From NCBI RefSeq assembly GCF_018642165.1, contig NZ_JAHHZM010000005.1, forward strand, positions 62,001 through 126,000: DNA of 64,000 nucleotides, in the 5' to 3' direction. The translations under genes and the position numbers were made by a program. The DNA is from Echinicola shivajiensis (GTDB taxonomy: Bacteria; Bacteroidota; Bacteroidia; Cytophagales; Cyclobacteriaceae). Of the stretch, positions 43,097 through 52,500 are shown in pieces (positions within the stretch are counted from its first letter, which is position 1; each line of letters begins with the position of its first letter). Under the pieces are notes generated by a model. That model had not been told where the DNA came from. It saw only the letters and a list, made by a program, of their open reading frames with translations, and did not search any database.

Positions 43097-44839
43097 ATGA
43101 AAAAACAACCTATTATCCTATTGGCTTTTTTATGGGCCACCTTTGCTTTTAATCAAGTTTTGGCAAGACAGAAGGCAGACAATAGTCCTCTGTTTACCAA
43201 GGTCATTTATCAGGGAGATGATCAGGTTTATAATGAAAATCCACTTGAAAAGGATGAATTTTATAACCCGATTCTTCAAGGATGTTATCCTGATCCGGCC
43301 ATTACCAGAAAGGGTGATGACTATTATATGGTAGTATCCTCTTTCGCCATGTTCCCGGGGGTGCCGATTTTCCATTCCAATGATTTGGTGAACTGGACTC
43401 AGATCGGTCATGTACTGGACAGAACCTCCCAGCTAGATGTGCACGATACAGGAATCAGTGCAGGAGTGTATGCTCCGGATATCCGTTATAATCCGCATAA
43501 CGATACCTTCTATATGATTACCACTGCATTTGCCGGAGGTTTGGGGAATTTCGTGGTAAAAACCAAAGACCCCATGAAAGGCTGGAGTGAACCGTATAAG
43601 TTGAACTTTCAAGGGATTGATCCCGCCATATTCTTTGATGAAGACGGGAAGGCCTATGTGGTGCACAATGATGCACCAGCGCAGGGAGAGGAATTGTATA
43701 ATGGTCACCGCGTGATTAAGGTTTGGGAATATGATCTTGAGAAGGATCAGGTTATTGCGGGAACAGATAAAGTGATCGTCAATGGGGGAGTGGATCTTTC
43801 TAAAAAACCGATTTGGATCGAAGCCCCACATATCTATAAGAAGGAAGGTAAGTATTATTTGATGTGTGCTGAAGGTGGTACCGGCGGCTGGCATAGTGAA
43901 GTGGTTTTTGTCAGTGATGATCCAAAAGGCCCTTATGTCCCAGCACCAAGTAATCCGATTCTTAGCCAACGGTATTTATCCCAAAACAGACAGAATAAAG
44001 TGGACTGGGCAGGTCATGCAGATTTGGTATTAGGACCGGATGACAAGTATTATGGTGTTTTCTTGGGTATTCGTCCCAATGAAAAGAATCGGGTAAATAC
44101 AGGCAGGGAAACCTTTATCCTACCAGTGGATTGGTCAGGAGAGTTTCCAGTTTTCGAAAATGGTTTGGTGCCGATGGAACCCAAGCTGAAAATGCCAGAA
44201 GGCGTGGAGAACAAAACAGGACAGGAAGGGTACTTTCCAAATGGTAACTTCACTTTTACAGAGGATTTTACTTCAGAGAAATTGGATTACCGTTGGATAG
44301 GCCTAAGGGGACCAAGGGAAGCATTTATTTCCAAAACTAAAGGCGGCTTGCAGATCAAACCTTTTGACACCAATATCAAAGAGGTCAAACCTACTTCCAC
44401 GCTCTTCCACAGGCAGCAGCACAAAAACTTTTCTTTTACTACTACCATGGAATACCAGCCCCAGTCGGAAAAAGACTTGGCAGGTTTGACCAGTGTGCAA
44501 AGTGAAGCCTTCAATTATGTGTTTGGAGTTACCAGATCCGGAAAGAAAAATGTACTGGTACTGCAGCGAACTGAAGCACAGGGTAGAGGAAGAGACCGTG
44601 AGGTGAAGTCTGAAATCTTGGCGACTACGGAGATTGACCTCAAGAATCCTGTGTCATTAAGAATAAGTGCTAAAGGAGATGAATTTCAGTTCAGTTATTC
44701 CACCAACGGAACTGATTTCCAAAATCTGGGAGGTACAGTATCCGGTGATATCCTTTCCACGAATGTAGCCGGTGGCTTTACGGGCAATTTGATCGGTCTT
44801 TATGCTACCAAAGCCAATGATGCCTATCCTACGGAATAG
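43097..44839 (+). CDS. GH43 beta-xylosidase/arabinofuranosidase with C-terminal beta-sandwich
   Basis: 580 residues from ATG 43097 (MKKQPIILLAFLW...VLARQ); a TTG 24 bp upstream is less likely. The propeller has base Asp66 in CYPDPAITR, FPGVPIFHSNDLVNW, GVYAPDIRYN, Asp in GIDPAIFFDEDG and acid Glu in WIEAPHIYKKEGKYY. The C-terminal half (about 380-575, DYRWIGLRGPREAFI, AFNYVFGV) is the beta-sandwich of long GH43 beta-xylosidases. These features suggest the subfamily 11/12 group acting on xylobiose-type or arabinosyl ends. It ends the run before a terminator. Confidence 0.88.
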   Translation: MKKQPIILLAFLWATFAFNQVLARQKADNSPLFTKVIYQGDDQVYNENPLEKDEFYNPILQGCYPDPAITRKGDDYYMVVSSFAMFPGVPIFHSNDLVNWTQIGHVLDRTSQLDVHDTGISAGVYAPDIRYNPHNDTFYMITTAFAGGLGNFVVKTKDPMKGWSEPYKLNFQGIDPAIFFDEDGKAYVVHNDAPAQGEELYNGHRVIKVWEYDLEKDQVIAGTDKVIVNGGVDLSKKPIWIEAPHIYKKEGKYYLMCAEGGTGGWHSEVVFVSDDPKGPYVPAPSNPILSQRYLSQNRQNKVDWAGHADLVLGPDDKYYGVFLGIRPNEKNRVNTGRETFILPVDWSGEFPVFENGLVPMEPKLKMPEGVENKTGQEGYFPNGNFTFTEDFTSEKLDYRWIGLRGPREAFISKTKGGLQIKPFDTNIKEVKPTSTLFHRQQHKNFSFTTTMEYQPQSEKDLAGLTSVQSEAFNYVFGVTRSGKKNVLVLQRTEAQGRGRDREVKSEILATTEIDLKNPVSLRISAKGDEFQFSYSTNGTDFQNLGGTVSGDILSTNVAGGFTGNLIGLYATKANDAYPTE

Positions 44840-44898
44840 ATAGACTTAAAAATCCATTAACTCCAAAGCATGAAATACCTTTTTAAACCACCAACCTT

Positions 44899-44930
44899 AA
44901 GAAGTGGGGACTTTATGTCCTCACTTCTTT
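44899..44930 (+). terminator. Terminator hairpin after GH43
   Basis: AAGAAGTGGGGAC and GTCCTCACTTCTT pair over 13 positions with one mismatch and a 5-nt loop, ending in TTT. It sits 60 bp after the GH43 stop and 150 bp before the next gene, so the long PUL transcript is likely terminated or attenuated here. Confidence 0.65.
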
Positions 44931-45082
44931 AATGACTATATCCTGAGTTGAAAATACCGAAGAATTAGGTAAAAAAGCCCTGCTCGAATAGGACTTTGGA
45001 GACCTTGACTTGTATGGGGTTAAGTCCAATGATATAATCGATTAATTTTAACCTATTTAATAACCTTATTATGTTTTATGTG

Positions 45083-46009
45083 ATGAAAAACCTTACCAAA
45101 ACCGTTTTTGCAATTGTCTTGCTCTTTAGCATCAAGCCTACGATGGCGCAGGATGGCACCATGTATCCAATTGACAACCCGGAGGAACCCAATGCCATCC
45201 CACTGGGTACAGGAGGTGTGGAAGGTCAACCTTCTCCCGAGAGCTGGTTCCGTCAATGGGGCGACCCAATGGCCAGAAATATCAGTACTGCCACCCTGAC
45301 CCCTTTCTTTCCAGAACCCGGCAAGGCCAACGGCACGACAGTGATCGTAGCGCCCGGAGGTGGTTTTAGATGGCTTTCAATGGGCAACGAAGGTTGGGAA
45401 GTGGCCGAAGCACTAGCTGAGCAGGGGATCACAGCATTTGTACTCAAATACAGACTACATCCGACTCCCGAATCTTTGGAAGATTTTAGTAATTCCATGA
45501 ACAGAACCTTTGAAGCAGCCTCTAAAGATACACAAGATGGAAAGGCTCCTCCGCGACCACGCAGGAACCTTTCGGATCAACTTGAAGACGCCGAAGCCGC
45601 CTATGCCATGATTGTTGAGCGCGCCGAAGAGTGGGGGGTAGATACAGACAGGATAGGTATGATTGGCTTTTCGGCAGGTGCAGGACTTACCATGCATTGC
45701 ACACTCAACTCAGAGACCATGGATTTGGCCTTTATCGGTCCGGTTTATGGAGGTATGGGAGAAGTAGATGTGCCAAAGGATGCACCTCCAATGTTCAATG
45801 TAATTGCCAGCGATGATTTTTTGTTTAACGGGCAATTTGGTGTGATCCATTCTTGGTATAAAGCTGGTATACCGGTAGAGTTTCACCTTTACCAAAATGG
45901 AGGTCATGGTTTCGGTCTTGGAAACCCCGATCGCACCAGCAACAGTTGGTTTGAGGCTTTTATGCACTGGTTGGATGTGAATGACTTTCTGAAGGGGGAC
46001 GACAAGTGA
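45083..46009 (+). CDS. Exported alpha/beta-hydrolase, carbohydrate-esterase-like
   Basis: 308 residues from ATG 45083 with signal peptide KTVFAIVLLFSIKPTMAQ (ATG 45071 is an alternative). Alpha/beta-hydrolase with oxyanion motif PGGGFRWLS, nucleophile elbow GFSAGAG, a late acidic residue (ASDDFLF) and His in YQNGGHGFG. This is the BD-FAE/esterase-lipase arrangement found for feruloyl or acetyl esterases of xylan loci; the true substrate is unknown. It lies after a terminator and 46 bp before the GH3 gene, so the two probably form one transcript. Confidence 0.8.
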   Translation: MKNLTKTVFAIVLLFSIKPTMAQDGTMYPIDNPEEPNAIPLGTGGVEGQPSPESWFRQWGDPMARNISTATLTPFFPEPGKANGTTVIVAPGGGFRWLSMGNEGWEVAEALAEQGITAFVLKYRLHPTPESLEDFSNSMNRTFEAASKDTQDGKAPPRPRRNLSDQLEDAEAAYAMIVERAEEWGVDTDRIGMIGFSAGAGLTMHCTLNSETMDLAFIGPVYGGMGEVDVPKDAPPMFNVIASDDFLFNGQFGVIHSWYKAGIPVEFHLYQNGGHGFGLGNPDRTSNSWFEAFMHWLDVNDFLKGDDK

Positions 46010-46055
46010 AAAAGTGGAGCTGGAAGTAAAATGATTTCATCAAAATGACCTTATC

Positions 46056-48757
46056 ATGAATATGAAAACTAAAGAGAAACCACTTATACACAAATTAGGA
46101 TTTAGTCATAGTACCATGGGGTTAAAATATTGGGGATTAGGCTTCCTATTTTACTTTTTGGCCGGAAATATGGCTATCCAGGCCCAGGAGGGTAACCCTG
46201 ATTTTTCCTTTTTGGATACAGGACTGAGCTTTGAGGAGCGGGTGGATATTCTGGTGGATCAAATGACCTTGGAGGAGAAGGTAAGCCAAATGATGAATGC
46301 CTCTCCGGCCATTTCCCGTCTAAAGGTGCCCGAATACAATTGGTGGAATGAATGTCTACATGGTGTGGCCAGGGCAGGATATGCTACCGTTTTCCCCCAG
46401 TCCATTTCCGTTGCGGCTTCTTTTGATAAAGGTCTTATGAAGGAAATAGGCACAGTGATTTCAGATGAGGCTAGGGCCAAGCACCACGAGTTTATCAGAA
46501 ATGGCAAAAGGGGAATTTATACCGGACTGGATTTTTGGTCACCCAATATCAATATATTTCGGGATCCACGATGGGGAAGGGGCCATGAAACTTACGGGGA
46601 AGACCCTTATCTCACTGGAGAATTGGCCTCTCAGTTTATTGAGGGCTTGCAGGATCACGATGGGAAATACCTGAAGACCATTGCGACTTCCAAACACTTT
46701 GCCGTCCATTCCGGTCCGGAGCCACTTCGGCATTCTTTCGATGTGGATGTGAGTGATAGGGATCTCTATGAAACCTATCTTCCGGCATTCCGCAAAACGG
46801 TCAAAGAGGCAAAGGTGTATTCCATAATGGGGGCTTACAATCGTTTTAGAGGGGAGTCCTGCAGTGACCATGACTTTTTGCTGAATAAGGTTTTGAGGGA
46901 GCAGTGGGGATTTGAAGGCTATGTGGTTTCGGACTGTGGCGCGATCCAAGATATTCATACGGGTCATAAGATTGCCTCAACAGCAGCGGAAGCAGCGGCA
47001 ATTGGGGTTTCTGGTGGTTGTGATTTGAATTGTGGGAATTATTACACCCACTTGACGGAAGCGGTAGAAGAGGGGCTGGTAAGCGAGGAAGAGATTGATG
47101 TTGCTGTAAAGCGACTGTTTTTGGCCAGGTTCAAATTGGGAATGTTTGATCCTGAGGAAGCAGTTTCTTATGCCCAAATTCCTTTCGGAATCGTCTGCTC
47201 CGAGGCCCATAATACCTTGGCAAGGCAAGCAGCCCAAAAGAGCATGGTGTTGCTCAAAAACAAAGATAATTTGCTGCCACTATCGGTGGATCAAGTCAAA
47301 AAAATAGCGGTAATAGGCCCCAATGCGGACAATATAGAATCGCTTTTGGGCAACTATCATGGCATACCCAAAAAGCCGGTTACCTTTTTGGAAGGAATAA
47401 AGCGTAAAGTGGGCCCCAAAGCGGAGGTATTGTATTCTGAAGGCGTGCATCCGGCAGAAGGCTTTTATAACCTGAAGCCCATTCCTTCTGCTTATTTTGA
47501 AACTGAAGACGGACGTCAGGGCCTTAAAGCTTCCTATTATAATAACCTAAATTGGGAGGGTGCACCGGTTTTGGAGCGGATAGATGACCAAATTGATTTT
47601 TCTTGGGAACACCAGCCCATTTCGAAAGAGCTGATCGATAACTTCTCTGTAAAATGGGAAGGGTACCTGGTTCCTCCGGCAAATGGACGTTATGAATTCG
47701 GTGTGTTTTCAAAAAGAGGTATGAAAATACATATCGACGGGAAAGAAATTTCTAATGGAGCTGGTACCATCCACCGGGGAAGGTATGCCACCGATATTGT
47801 TTCCTTGGAAGAGGGGAAAAGGTATAAAGTTGAAGTGACTTTCTTTAGTGATGAGACCAATGCCATTGCCCAAATGCTGTGGGCCAGACCGGATGTGAGC
47901 AAAATAGATGAAGCGGTCAGGTTGGCCCAAAGTGCGGATTTGGCCGTGGTGGTGCTGGGATTATCCCAAAGACTGGAAGGGGAAAGCATGGATGTGGTCA
48001 CTCCGGGATTTGATGGAGGAGACCGTACCGCGATCACTTTGCCTGCCCAACAGGAAGCTTTGCTCAAAGCTGTCAAAGCTACGGGAAAACCGGTGATTTT
48101 GGTGTTGAATGCAGGAAGTGCCATGGCCATTAACTGGGCCAAGGAAAATGTGGACGCCATCATCAGTGCTGGTTATCCAGGAGAAGAAGGTGGTAATGCG
48201 CTTGCAGATGTGGTCTTTGGAGACTATAATCCTGCGGGCAGGTTGCCAATCACCTACTACCAATCGGTGGAGGATTTGCCACCATTTGAAGATTATGATA
48301 TGAAAGGCAGGACCTACCGTTATTTTGAAGGTACTCCGCTTTATCCATTTGGCTATGGACTCAGTTATACCCATTTTGAATATACTGAGCTGACAATTCC
48401 TGCTCAGGTAAAAGCTGGAGAAGCTGTATCCTTACGGGGGACAGGGCAGGTGATGAGGTGGTCCAGTTATACCTGACAGACCAAGAAGCTTCTACGTTGC
48501 GGCCAATTCGGCAATTGGAAGCTTTTGAACGGATACATCTGAAACCTGGAGAAAGTAAAGAAGTGCGTTTTACCTTATCCCCTAGACAGCTTTCCATGAT
48601 CAATGCCCAATCCAAAAGGGTCATTGAAGAAGGACGTTTTACGGTGCATTTAGGTGGAAAGCAGCCTGGCTTTGAGGGTGATTTGGACGCGGAAACTACC
48701 ATGGTGGTAAAAGGTGAATTTCAGGTCAAGGGAAGTCAGGAGCTAGCTGATCTGTAA
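46056..48757 (+). pseudogene. GH3 beta-xylosidase/beta-glucosidase with PA14 insert, reading frame broken near the C-terminus
   Basis: The first 806 codons cover a signal peptide, the GH3 barrel with nucleophile Asp293 in YVVSDCGAI, the alpha/beta sandwich domain with an inserted PA14 domain (about 490-630, LKASYYNNLNW), and the junction YPFGYGLSYTHFEY. The frame is then lost at about 48432: the end of the FnIII-like domain (TGDRAGDEVVQLYL ... GRFTVHLGG) continues in another frame from 48434 to 48757. Compared with the usual form, a strand of roughly six residues is missing at the break, so about 19 nt appear to be deleted, not a single base. The catalytic domains are intact, but the truncated product ends RWSSYT. 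It may be inactive or unstable. Intact homologues act as beta-xylosidases in such loci. Confidence 0.8.
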
Positions 48758-48818
48758 TTGCTTAAAGTTTGTGATTTTAGCAGTAGGCAATGTAGGAACG
48801 ATCCCTTATGATTAAATT

Positions 48819-48859
48819 AAAAACCATTGTCCCATTAATAAGGAGGGACAATGGTTTTT
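48819..48859. terminator. Bidirectional terminator between convergent genes
   Basis: Perfect 15-bp inverted repeat AAAAACCATTGTCCC / GGGACAATGGTTTTT with an 11-nt loop. T-tracts are present for both strands. It lies 62 bp after the GH3 frame and 54 bp from the end of the convergent sensor gene, serving both. Confidence 0.85.
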
Positions 48860-48912
48860 CCATTCAAATTGAGAAAGGTTGGTTTTAAATTAAGCGCTTT
48901 TGAAAACCATAT

Positions 48913-50817
48913 TTATTCCAAATGAACCAATACCAAGTTTTCCCATCCACTCAGGTCTTTATTGTGGCCGACTTTTTCCATAGCCTGGGTGATTTTGTTT
49001 TTGAATGTCCAGCAGGTTTCTCTTCTCAGGTCCAAGATTTCAGAAAGTTCATTTAGGGTAAGATCCACATCCTTTCTGTTGGATAGGTATAAAATATAGA
49101 AGGCTTTTTCTATTGGGAATTTTAGTTTATGGAATAAGGTTTCCACGGTCGGTGATTCAAAATAATTACAGTTTTTACATCTTCTGCCATGGTTAGGCGC
49201 CTTGGCATATTTATTATATCCGCATTTTTTACATATGTATTTGTCCTTCCATTTAAGTTCAGACAAAAACTGTAGGCAACTGTCCTTGTCAGGAAATACA
49301 TTTTTGAAACTTTCAAAATCCAAGCCCTTCATTAGTGCCAGGTTTTTTGTTACTTCTTCCATATTAGTCCGAAGTTGTTCATTGTTTTTTCTCAGGTATT
49401 CATTGATCTGATTGACTTGGGTGTTGAGCTCTTGTAGTTTAAGATTGGTCGTTTGAAGTTGTACATTTTTGCTGGCCAAATCTTTTGCCATGTTTTCAAT
49501 CTTTTCTGTTCTTTCTTTTACCTTTTGTTGGAGTTTATTGTTGAGCTCATCTGCTAAGCGGTTTTTCTCTTCCAATGCCATTGTCTTTTCCTCACTCACT
49601 GTTTTGTATTGTTCCTGAAGAAATTTTATTTGGTTGAAAATAGAAAGGGAAAATAGGACCACTTCCAGAAAGATTACCGGATGTACAAAATACCAGTTGA
49701 TCACTTGGTCATCAAATAATGCAAAGGCGATGGTATGACTATTTATGATGACCAAAAATAAGCAGGCATAGGCGAAAATGTAGGACCAAGAGTAGATCTT
49801 GGATTTTAACAATAGTCTTAATCCAATGGAAAATGGTACCAGCATAATGGATATTGTAAGACCTATATAGGTTTTTCCTTCTATGTGAAATAGGGTGTCC
49901 TGGGCAAAAAAGAGGATACATTTAAGGATGATCGCAATGATGGTTGCACGAAACATCAAGCTACTTGTATTGTATTTTTGGACAAACCTGTTTGAAAACA
50001 GCAAAGTAGCTATTACCACGGCTACTTGTGTGATATTTCCTTGAGTTAAAAAATTGAACTCAGGATGATTTGGCCATAAATATTGAAAGCCCAAGCCGTC
50101 TCTGCCAAAGGAAAACCATATACAGGCCAGTATCAAGCCGGCAAAATAAAGGTATAAAGTATCCCGCAGTTTATAGACGAGATATAAATTGAAGACAAGA
50201 ATAAGTGCTAATACACCGTAGTAGATTCCCAGAAAGTAATATTCATTGAGCGTATGCGCTATGAATTTTTCATTGGTCCGCAAATGCAGATTAAAGGCAA
50301 GCGGATAACTTCTCCTTACCTTAAAATAGTATGTCTTTTGCTCTCCCGGCCTTATATCAAGCAGGTAATTAAAGTTTTTGTGTTTGATATTCCTTTGGTA
50401 AAATGGAAAATCATAGCCTGAGGTATTAGCAGTAAAGCTACCGTCAGGATTGGGAAAATAATAAGTGAATTGGTTGATGTCAAAACCCCAAGATTCGAAA
50501 TACCACGAATGATTATGGACTTCTTCCTGATTTTTGATTTTCAATCTTAACCAAATATTCTGGTCAAGGGCTTCATAAACAACATGAATATCAGAAACCG
50601 GCTCAAATTTATTTTGGTATGCTGAAGATGAAATATCCTGAATGCTTAGTTGTGATGAAGGGTCAACATAGTAATCCATATATTCTATGATATTGGCATA
50701 GTCTTTAACTTCTTTGATATAGAATATATTATCATTTTTTGACTGCCTACCATATGAATTTTGGAAAGCGATTAATGAATAGAGAATTACACTAATAATA
50801 AAATAATAGCGATTCAT
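48913..50817 (-). CDS. Chimeric membrane regulator: 7TMR-DISM sensor, coiled coil, IS1595-type transposase zinc-ribbon/HTH
   Basis: 634 residues. Signal peptide (1-23); extracytoplasmic beta-rich domain of 7TMR-DISMED2 type (about 30-180, VYEALDQNIWLRLKI ... PGEQKTYYFKV); seven predicted membrane helices (about 193-400); a long coiled coil (about 402-495); then a domain matching the N-terminus of IS1595-family transposases: FESFKNVFPDKDSCLQFL, zinc ribbon Cys529-x2-Cys532 and Cys547-x2-Cys550, the ETLFHKLKFPIEKAF stretch and a helix-turn-helix-like LTLNELSEILDLRRETCW. The DDE nuclease is absent and the protein ends 20 residues later. 7TMR-DISM proteins usually signal through kinase, cyclase or HTH outputs, and the sensor fold is thought to bind carbohydrates. 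Inferred role: membrane-tethered transcription factor for the surrounding xylan genes. It is divergent from GH10 at 51296. Confidence 0.85.
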   Translation of the reverse strand: MNRYYFIISVILYSLIAFQNSYGRQSKNDNIFYIKEVKDYANIIEYMDYYVDPSSQLSIQDISSSAYQNKFEPVSDIHVVYEALDQNIWLRLKIKNQEEVHNHSWYFESWGFDINQFTYYFPNPDGSFTANTSGYDFPFYQRNIKHKNFNYLLDIRPGEQKTYYFKVRRSYPLAFNLHLRTNEKFIAHTLNEYYFLGIYYGVLALILVFNLYLVYKLRDTLYLYFAGLILACIWFSFGRDGLGFQYLWPNHPEFNFLTQGNITQVAVVIATLLFSNRFVQKYNTSSLMFRATIIAIILKCILFFAQDTLFHIEGKTYIGLTISIMLVPFSIGLRLLLKSKIYSWSYIFAYACLFLVIINSHTIAFALFDDQVINWYFVHPVIFLEVVLFSLSIFNQIKFLQEQYKTVSEEKTMALEEKNRLADELNNKLQQKVKERTEKIENMAKDLASKNVQLQTTNLKLQELNTQVNQINEYLRKNNEQLRTNMEEVTKNLALMKGLDFESFKNVFPDKDSCLQFLSELKWKDKYICKKCGYNKYAKAPNHGRRCKNCNYFESPTVETLFHKLKFPIEKAFYILYLSNRKDVDLTLNELSEILDLRRETCWTFKNKITQAMEKVGHNKDLSGWENLVLVHLE

Positions 50818-51295
50818 TTTACTTCAAAGGTTACTTGGGTATAAGATTAAGTGTTGAATATACGAATAAAATGCAAAGGTGCATAGCATTAAATTATACT
50901 AGTAATTAAGGCAATCGGATGAGATGGATTTATTTTCTTTAAGCGAAATATAAATAGGGTTTTGATAAAATTTGTTTTTTAAACAACTGAAAATCAATTG
51001 TTTGATTAAAGCGCAATTATCCCCTGTGTCACTGCTTCAAATTATTGAGTGAATTTCATCAAAAGTTCATTCAATGATAATGTGAGCGAAGTTTTTAACA
51101 TAGGCTGTAGGGGCAAACTGTTTGATATTTAAGCGGATAAAAAAGTATTAACATCCTGTTTATCAGTGATTTGTGTGTATTTGTGATACTTTTAAATTGA
51201 TTTTGTTTGATTTAAGTTTGTTTTGTGTCCAGATGATAAAGTAGTTTTTTGTTTGGATATATTAATAATAACCAAATAATAATCGTGAATTAAGT
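50818..51295. other. 478-bp divergent promoter region
   Basis: Gene-free, AT-rich spacer between the chimeric regulator (-) and the second GH block (+). It contains AATCAA-TTG-TTTGATT-type dyad words (50992-51007) and a promoter-like pair near 51190-51220. A natural place to look for regulator binding sites. Confidence 0.5.
51190..51220 (+). promoter_or_regulatory. Possible Bacteroidota promoter for GH10 block
   Basis: TAAGTTTG (51213-51220) matches TAnnTTTG exactly, and TTTT (51190-51193) matches three of four bases of the -33 TTTG with a 19-bp spacer. It lies 75 bp upstream of the GH10 start. Confidence 0.35.
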
Positions 51296-52438
51296 ATGAG
51301 GAGTACTTTATTGAAAAGGAGTTCTTTAGTCGGCATAATATTTATTTTATTGAGCGGCTTTAGCACAAATGACCAACTTGGCTTCAAGGAGGTATTTATA
51401 GATGATTTTTATATAGGATCGGCATTGAGTGTACGAAACATAAATGCGGATAATAATAAGGTGAAACAAGTACTGTCAAAGAACTTTAACAGTATCAGTC
51501 CAGAAAATTTATTGAAGTGGCAATCAGTTCACCCAAGACCGGAAACCTACATTTTTGAATCCGCAGATCGCTATGTCGAATTAGGCGAACAGTTGGATAT
51601 GTTTACCATTGGACATACCCTGGTGTGGCATAATCAAACACCTTCCTGGGTATTCAAAAATTCAGATGGAGAATTATTGGATGGCAATGCACTTACCAAA
51701 CGCATGGAAGGGCATATTGAAACCGTGATGGGAAGGTATAAGGGAAGAGTACATGGTTGGGATGTGGTAAATGAGGCCTTTACTGATGATGGAGAATACC
51801 GCCAATCAAATTGGTATAGGGCAATAGGTAAAGATTATATCAAAACAGCTTTTCGGAAAGCCAAGGAAGTAGATGCAGCCGCAGAACTATATTATAATGA
51901 TTACAATCTTTGGAAGCCTCAGAAGATAGATGCTGTGATGGAGATGGTGAAAGAAATGCAAGCAGAGGGCGTGCATATCGATGGAGTAGGCATGCAAGGA
52001 CATTACGGACTTGATACCCCAACATTAGAACAAATAGAAGCATCGATCAAAAAAATTACCGATCGGGGTTTGAAAGTAATGATCACGGAATTGGATATTG
52101 ATGTATTACCAAATCCCACCAATAGGCGTGGTGCAGATATCGATGACAATTTTGCATATGAAGCACAATATGATCCCTTAAAAAATGGTGTTCCGAAGGA
52201 AATCAAGGAAAAATTGGCCAAACGATATTTAGCGCTATTCCAATTGTTTCAAAAATATCGGACAGATATAACTAGGGTGACATTTTGGGGGATTCGCGAC
52301 CAGGATAGCTGGTTAAATAACTGGCCTATAGTGGGAAGGACGGCTTACCCATTGGTTTTTGAAAATGATTACTCCATAAAGGAAGAAGTGATAAAACAAA
52401 TAGAAGTGCTCAAAGATCAAGAGGAAGTGATGCCTTGA
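51296..52438 (+). CDS. GH10 endo-xylanase, periplasmic type
   Basis: 380 residues, single domain. The hydrophobic N-terminus (SLVGIIFILLSGFSTND) lacks a lipobox Cys, so it is probably soluble in the periplasm. GH10 motifs: FYIGSALSV, HTLVWHNQTPSWVF, acid/base Glu160 in WDVVNEAFTDDG, YYNDYNLWKP, GVGMQGHYG, nucleophile Glu265 in MITELDIDVLP, WGIRDQDSWLNNWP. It is the third GH10 of the locus and resembles the one at 27030 more than Xyn10C. First gene of the post-regulator block, likely co-transcribed with the GH43 62 bp downstream. Confidence 0.92.
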   Translation: MRSTLLKRSSLVGIIFILLSGFSTNDQLGFKEVFIDDFYIGSALSVRNINADNNKVKQVLSKNFNSISPENLLKWQSVHPRPETYIFESADRYVELGEQLDMFTIGHTLVWHNQTPSWVFKNSDGELLDGNALTKRMEGHIETVMGRYKGRVHGWDVVNEAFTDDGEYRQSNWYRAIGKDYIKTAFRKAKEVDAAAELYYNDYNLWKPQKIDAVMEMVKEMQAEGVHIDGVGMQGHYGLDTPTLEQIEASIKKITDRGLKVMITELDIDVLPNPTNRRGADIDDNFAYEAQYDPLKNGVPKEIKEKLAKRYLALFQLFQKYRTDITRVTFWGIRDQDSWLNNWPIVGRTAYPLVFENDYSIKEEVIKQIEVLKDQEEVMP

Positions 52439-52500
52439 TCAAGATGCATTTACCAAATACAGATTATTAAATCAAACCTATTAAACCAATTAAAGGAATC

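Noticed and set aside
43433-46967. Antisense ORFs of 140-180 codons opposite GH43 and GH3
   Set aside because: Mirror frames of conserved coding sequence, with no independent protein features.
48913-50817. Active IS1595 insertion sequence
   Set aside because: Only the zinc-ribbon/helical domain is present, without a DDE domain or terminal inverted repeats, and the N-terminal 500 residues form a coherent sensor in the same frame.
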